Shown one piece after another: positions 61,301-64,000 of a stretch of DNA of 64,000 nt (within the stretch, counting starts at the first letter, position 1; every line of letters starts with the position of its first letter). The DNA lies in assembly GCF_900112425.1 (NCBI RefSeq), contig NZ_FOLP01000003.1, forward strand, positions 310,001-374,000. Reading direction: 5' to 3'. The stretch is from Variovorax sp. OK212. GTDB taxonomy: Bacteria; Pseudomonadota; Gammaproteobacteria; Burkholderiales; Burkholderiaceae_C. The position numbers and the translations under genes are program-made. The notes below the pieces were generated by a model. The model was not told the DNA's origin and searched no databases. It saw nothing but the letters and a program-made list of their open reading frames with translations.

Positions 61301-62236
61301 ATGGCCGAATCCAAAGTCGCCATCTACGGCGCAATCGGCGCCAACGTTGCCATTGCCGTCACCAAGTTCACCGTGGCCGGCATCACCGGCAGCTCCGCGA
61401 TGCTGTCCGAAGGCATCCACTCGGCGGTCGACACCTTCAACGGCGTGCTGCTCTTGGTGGGCATTCGCCTGAGCAAGCGGCCGCCCAGCGCGGAACACCC
61501 GTTCGGGCACGGCAAGGAGCTGTACTTCTGGAGCCTGATCGTCGCGGTGCTGATCTTCGGGCTGGGCGGCGGCGTGTCGTTCTTCGAGGGCGTGCAGCAC
61601 ATCCGCCAGCCCGAGCCGATGCGCGATCCCACATGGAACTACGTGGTGCTCGCGGCCGCCGCCGTGTTCGAGGGCGCGAGCTTCGTCATCGCGCTGCGGC
61701 AGTTCCTCGAGCAGGCCGGCGACACGCCGTTCTGGGAGGCGCTGGACCGCAGCAAGGACCCCACCACCTACACCGTGCTGGCCGAAGACTCGGCGGCGCT
61801 GGCGGGCCTGGTGGTGGCCGGGCTGGGCATCTATTTCAGCCACCGGTTGAACATGCCGGAGCTCGACGGCGCGGCGTCGGTGGTCATCGGGCTGCTGCTC
61901 GCCGGCGTGGCCGTGCTGCTGATCCGCCAGGCGCGCGGCCTGCTGATCGGCGAAGGCATCCGCCCCGAGACGGCACGCGCGATCCGCGAGATGGCCATGG
62001 CGCAGCCCAGCGTGGAAGAGGTCGGCCATGTGCTGTCGATGTACGTCGGGCCCGACAACGTGCTGGTGGTGGTCGACGTCAACTTCCACGACGACACCGA
62101 CACCGGCGAAGCGGCCGAGGCCATCGCCGCCATCGAGAAGCAGGTGCGCGCGCGTTTCCCGATGATCAAGCGGCTGTTCATCGAGGCCAGCGACGCACCC
62201 GCCATCGACGTGGCGGCGCACGGCGCGACGCGTTAG
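61301..62236 (+). CDS. Cation diffusion facilitator (zinc/iron/cobalt exporter)
   Basis: 311 residues. Metal site residues in AMLSEGIHSAVDTFNGVLL (the S/D-x-x-H-x-x-x-D pattern, with E replacing the first D) and LAEDSAALAGLVVAGLG. The HPFGHGKELYFWSLIVAVLIF block is the family's H-P-F/Y-G-H signature. Six membrane helices and a cytosolic C-terminal domain (VLVVVDVNFHDDTDTGEAAEAI). The E-x-x-H form in helix 2 occurs in a subgroup with uncertain metal preference. Stands alone. Confidence 0.88.
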   Translation: MAESKVAIYGAIGANVAIAVTKFTVAGITGSSAMLSEGIHSAVDTFNGVLLLVGIRLSKRPPSAEHPFGHGKELYFWSLIVAVLIFGLGGGVSFFEGVQHIRQPEPMRDPTWNYVVLAAAAVFEGASFVIALRQFLEQAGDTPFWEALDRSKDPTTYTVLAEDSAALAGLVVAGLGIYFSHRLNMPELDGAASVVIGLLLAGVAVLLIRQARGLLIGEGIRPETARAIREMAMAQPSVEEVGHVLSMYVGPDNVLVVVDVNFHDDTDTGEAAEAIAAIEKQVRARFPMIKRLFIEASDAPAIDVAAHGATR

Positions 62237-62342
62237 ACACAAGCCTCAGCCTCGGCGCTTAGCACTTTCGGCGATTTCTTGCGTCGACACGACCATGCAG
62301 GTTTTACAAAATCTCGCTATTGTTTTCCCCGCTGCAGCACGC

Positions 62343-62360
62343 CCGCCTCGCGAGAGGCGG
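62343..62360. other. Stable hairpin in the leader of the cyclopropane synthase gene
   Basis: Perfect 7-bp stem CCGCCTC and GAGGCGG closed by a GCGA tetraloop (GNRA type), 34 bases before the start codon. There is no following T run, so it is not a terminator; an mRNA-stabilising or translation-control element is possible. Confidence 0.5.
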
Positions 62361-62394
62361 AACCCGAACAACACGGAAAACATACGGAGTAAGC

Positions 62395-63633
62395 ATGCTT
62401 TGGGAAAACAAGCTGGCGCAATGGAGTGCCGGTGTGCGCGCACGTGCGAACCTGCCCGCACGGCTCACGTTGTGGGACGGCAAGTCCTATGACTTCGGCG
62501 AATTCAGCGGGCCCTCGGCCCCGTCCGTCACGCTGCACGTGAAGTCGCCCGCGGCGCTGTCGCTGATGCTGCAGCCCACGCTCGACAACCTCGGCGAGGC
62601 CTATGTCAAGAGCAAGATCGACATCGAGGGCAAGCTCAGCGACGTCATCGACATCGCCTACGGCCTGGCGAAGGCCTCCATGGACAAGCCCGGCGGCGCG
62701 CTGCAGAACATGGCGCGCTACTTCACGCACACCAGGTCGTCGGACCGCAAGTCCATCCAGTACCACTACGACGTGTCGAACGCGTTCTACCAGCTCTGGC
62801 TCGACACGAACATGGTGTATTCGTGCGCCTACTTCGAGAACGGCGACGAAGACCTGGCCACCGCGCAGCTCAAGAAGATCGACCACATCCTCACCAAGAT
62901 CGAACTCAGGCCGGGCCAGACCCTGCTGGACATCGGCTGCGGCTGGGGCGCGCTGGTGATCCGCGCGGCGCAGAAGTTCGGTGCGCGCTGCGTGGGCGTG
63001 ACGCTGTCGCAGGCCCAGTTCGACCTGGCCAGCGAGCGCGTGCGCGCCGCGGGCCTGCAGGAGCGCATCGAGATCCGCCTGCAGGACTACCGCGACGTGA
63101 GCGGCCAGTTCGACCGCATCACCAGCGTCGGCATGTTCGAGCACGTGGGCCGCAAGAACCTGCCCGACTACTTCAAGCGCGTGCAGCAGCTGCTGGCCGA
63201 CGACGGCGTGGTCATGAACCACGGCATCACCTCGTCCGACCCCGAGGGCGGCGGCGTGTCGTATGGCGGCGGCGACTTCATCGACCGCTACGTGTTCCCC
63301 AACGGCGAACTGCCGCACATCAGCCTGGCGCTGCAGGCCATGCAGCAGGGCGGCCTGGAGGCCTTCGACGTGGAGAACCTGCGCCGCCACTACGCGCAGA
63401 CGCTGCGCTGCTGGAGCGACGCCTACGAAGCCAACAGCGACAAGCTGCACGCGCTGGTCGACGAGGAGAAGTTCCGCATCTGGCGCGTGTACCTGGCCGG
63501 CTGCGCCTATGCCTTCGAGAACGACGACGTGGCGATCTACCAGATCGTCGGGCGCAAGGCGGGCAGGGCGGCGAAGACGCTGCCGTGGTCGCGGCGGTAC
63601 GTCTACGACGGGACCTCGGCGCTGAGCGCTTGA
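62395..63633 (+). CDS. cfa: Cyclopropane-fatty-acyl-phospholipid synthase
   Basis: 412 residues, transfers a methylene group from S-adenosylmethionine to unsaturated acyl chains of membrane lipids. N-terminal lipid-binding domain (KSKIDIEGKLSDVIDIAYGL), then SIQYHYDVSNAFYQLWLDTNMVYSCAYF, SAM motif LLDIGCGWGALVIRAAQKFGA, VTLSQAQFDLASERVRAAGL and the catalytic ITSVGMFEHVGRKNL. GGAG precedes the ATG. It is a stress-response gene in other bacteria; a GNRA hairpin in the leader may have a regulatory role. Confidence 0.94.
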   Translation: MLWENKLAQWSAGVRARANLPARLTLWDGKSYDFGEFSGPSAPSVTLHVKSPAALSLMLQPTLDNLGEAYVKSKIDIEGKLSDVIDIAYGLAKASMDKPGGALQNMARYFTHTRSSDRKSIQYHYDVSNAFYQLWLDTNMVYSCAYFENGDEDLATAQLKKIDHILTKIELRPGQTLLDIGCGWGALVIRAAQKFGARCVGVTLSQAQFDLASERVRAAGLQERIEIRLQDYRDVSGQFDRITSVGMFEHVGRKNLPDYFKRVQQLLADDGVVMNHGITSSDPEGGGVSYGGGDFIDRYVFPNGELPHISLALQAMQQGGLEAFDVENLRRHYAQTLRCWSDAYEANSDKLHALVDEEKFRIWRVYLAGCAYAFENDDVAIYQIVGRKAGRAAKTLPWSRRYVYDGTSALSA

Positions 63634-63734
63634 GGCTCCGAGCGCCTGAACTCGGGGTGCACCCGGGCCATGTGCGCCGCCGAGAGCTTGAGCCCGGGAC
63701 AAGGGCTCACCACCCCCGATAGCATCGCGCGCAC

Positions 63735-64000
63735 ATGAACACCACGACCAAAACAACAAGCCGCCCGCTGGTCATCGCCTCGATCATGGCCTCCATGGCC
63801 ATGGTGGCCATCGAAGCGACCATCGTCTCCACCGTGATGCCGCAGATCGCCTCCGAGCTGGGCGGGCTGCACCTGTACAGCTGGGTGTTCGCCTCGTTCC
63901 TGCTGGCGCAGACCGCGATGACGGTGGTGTTCGGCAAGCTCTCCGACCTGTACGGCCGCAAGCCCGTCATGTTCGTGGGCATCGCCATCTTCCTCATCGG
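63735..64000 (+). CDS. MFS drug exporter (DHA2/EmrB-like), cut by window end
   Basis: First 88 codons only; the frame continues past the window. The first helix (SIMASMAMVAIEATIVSTVMPQIASELGGL) has the D/E-x-T-I-V-x-x-x-P-x-I motif of 14-helix DHA2 exporters, and the loop FGKLSDLYGRKPVMF is the general MFS signature A. Proton-driven export of toxic compounds is the probable role. It starts about 100 bases after the cyclopropane synthase stop. Confidence 0.8.
   Translation, partial: MNTTTKTTSRPLVIASIMASMAMVAIEATIVSTVMPQIASELGGLHLYSWVFASFLLAQTAMTVVFGKLSDLYGRKPVMFVGIAIFLI

Noticed and set aside
1..64000. CRISPR arrays, rRNA, tRNA genes and insertion sequences
   Set aside because: No regularly spaced repeats, no cloverleaf-like stretch and no transposase motif were noticed by eye; a tRNA or covariance-model scan was not possible here.

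Overview
This is a GC-rich chromosomal stretch from a betaproteobacterium of the order Burkholderiales, most likely Comamonadaceae and close to Variovorax. That placement is inferred from gene content (a Bug-type TctC receptor, a Nag-like aromatic operon under a NahR-type LysR regulator, separated biotin genes, many LysR/GntR/AraC-controlled catabolic operons) and codon bias, not from a marker gene. I saw no rRNA, tRNA, CRISPR array or insertion sequence. Both window edges cut genes: a helicase at the left and an MFS transporter at the right.

Layout. 1-2310: the end of a probable mobile or defence island, with a truncated SF2 helicase resembling the helicase of primase-helicase (TOTE-type) conflict proteins, a ParDE-like toxin-antitoxin pair, and about 470 bp without a gene. 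2311-4957: nitroreductase, outer-membrane beta-barrel protein, RNA cyclic phosphodiesterase and endonuclease V. 4954-10503: LysR regulator divergent from a salicylate-5-hydroxylase-like operon (reductase, oxygenase large and small subunits, ferredoxin) into which a chorismate-mutase-like gene and a Bug receptor are inserted. 10600-18793: RidA, DUF72, a FixL/FixJ-like two-component pair, an HbpS-like secreted protein with an ankyrin protein, PaiB, TadA fused to a degenerate alpha/beta hydrolase, and an LD-carboxypeptidase with a histidine-rich tail. 18870-24913: small proteins, a cyclase-FHA protein and a DUF1800/DUF1501 pair. 24964-31613: sugar-acid operon (mannitol-dehydrogenase family, ManD-type dehydratase, polar-amino-acid-type ABC transporter, GntR) with a pair of TGGT-NN-ACCA operators.

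31731-38406: a signalling operon of CHASE3 hybrid kinase, CheR, CheB, REC-kinase and lone REC, with no chemoreceptor. 38559-42145: a DNA-repair operon behind a perfect LexA box (nuclease-XPD-like helicase, AlkB, DUF4304). 42300-45434: an uncharacterised four-gene cluster (acyl-CoA dehydrogenase-like, PIG-L deacetylase, NodS-like methyltransferase, family 2 glycosyltransferase), the best candidate here for an undescribed pathway. 45415-53762: peptide-type ABC transporter with an esterase and a C45 Ntn-hydrolase, facing a LysR regulator. 53897-64000: small basic protein, NmrA-like protein, bioA-bioF-bioD, aldo/keto reductase with AraC regulator, CDF metal transporter, cyclopropane fatty acid synthase and the start of an MFS exporter.

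Most genes sit in tight operons with 4-nt ATGA or GTGA overlaps, so co-transcription is well supported in the aromatic, sugar-acid, signalling, repair, glycan-like, peptide and biotin blocks. All functional assignments rest on motif reading without database searches.
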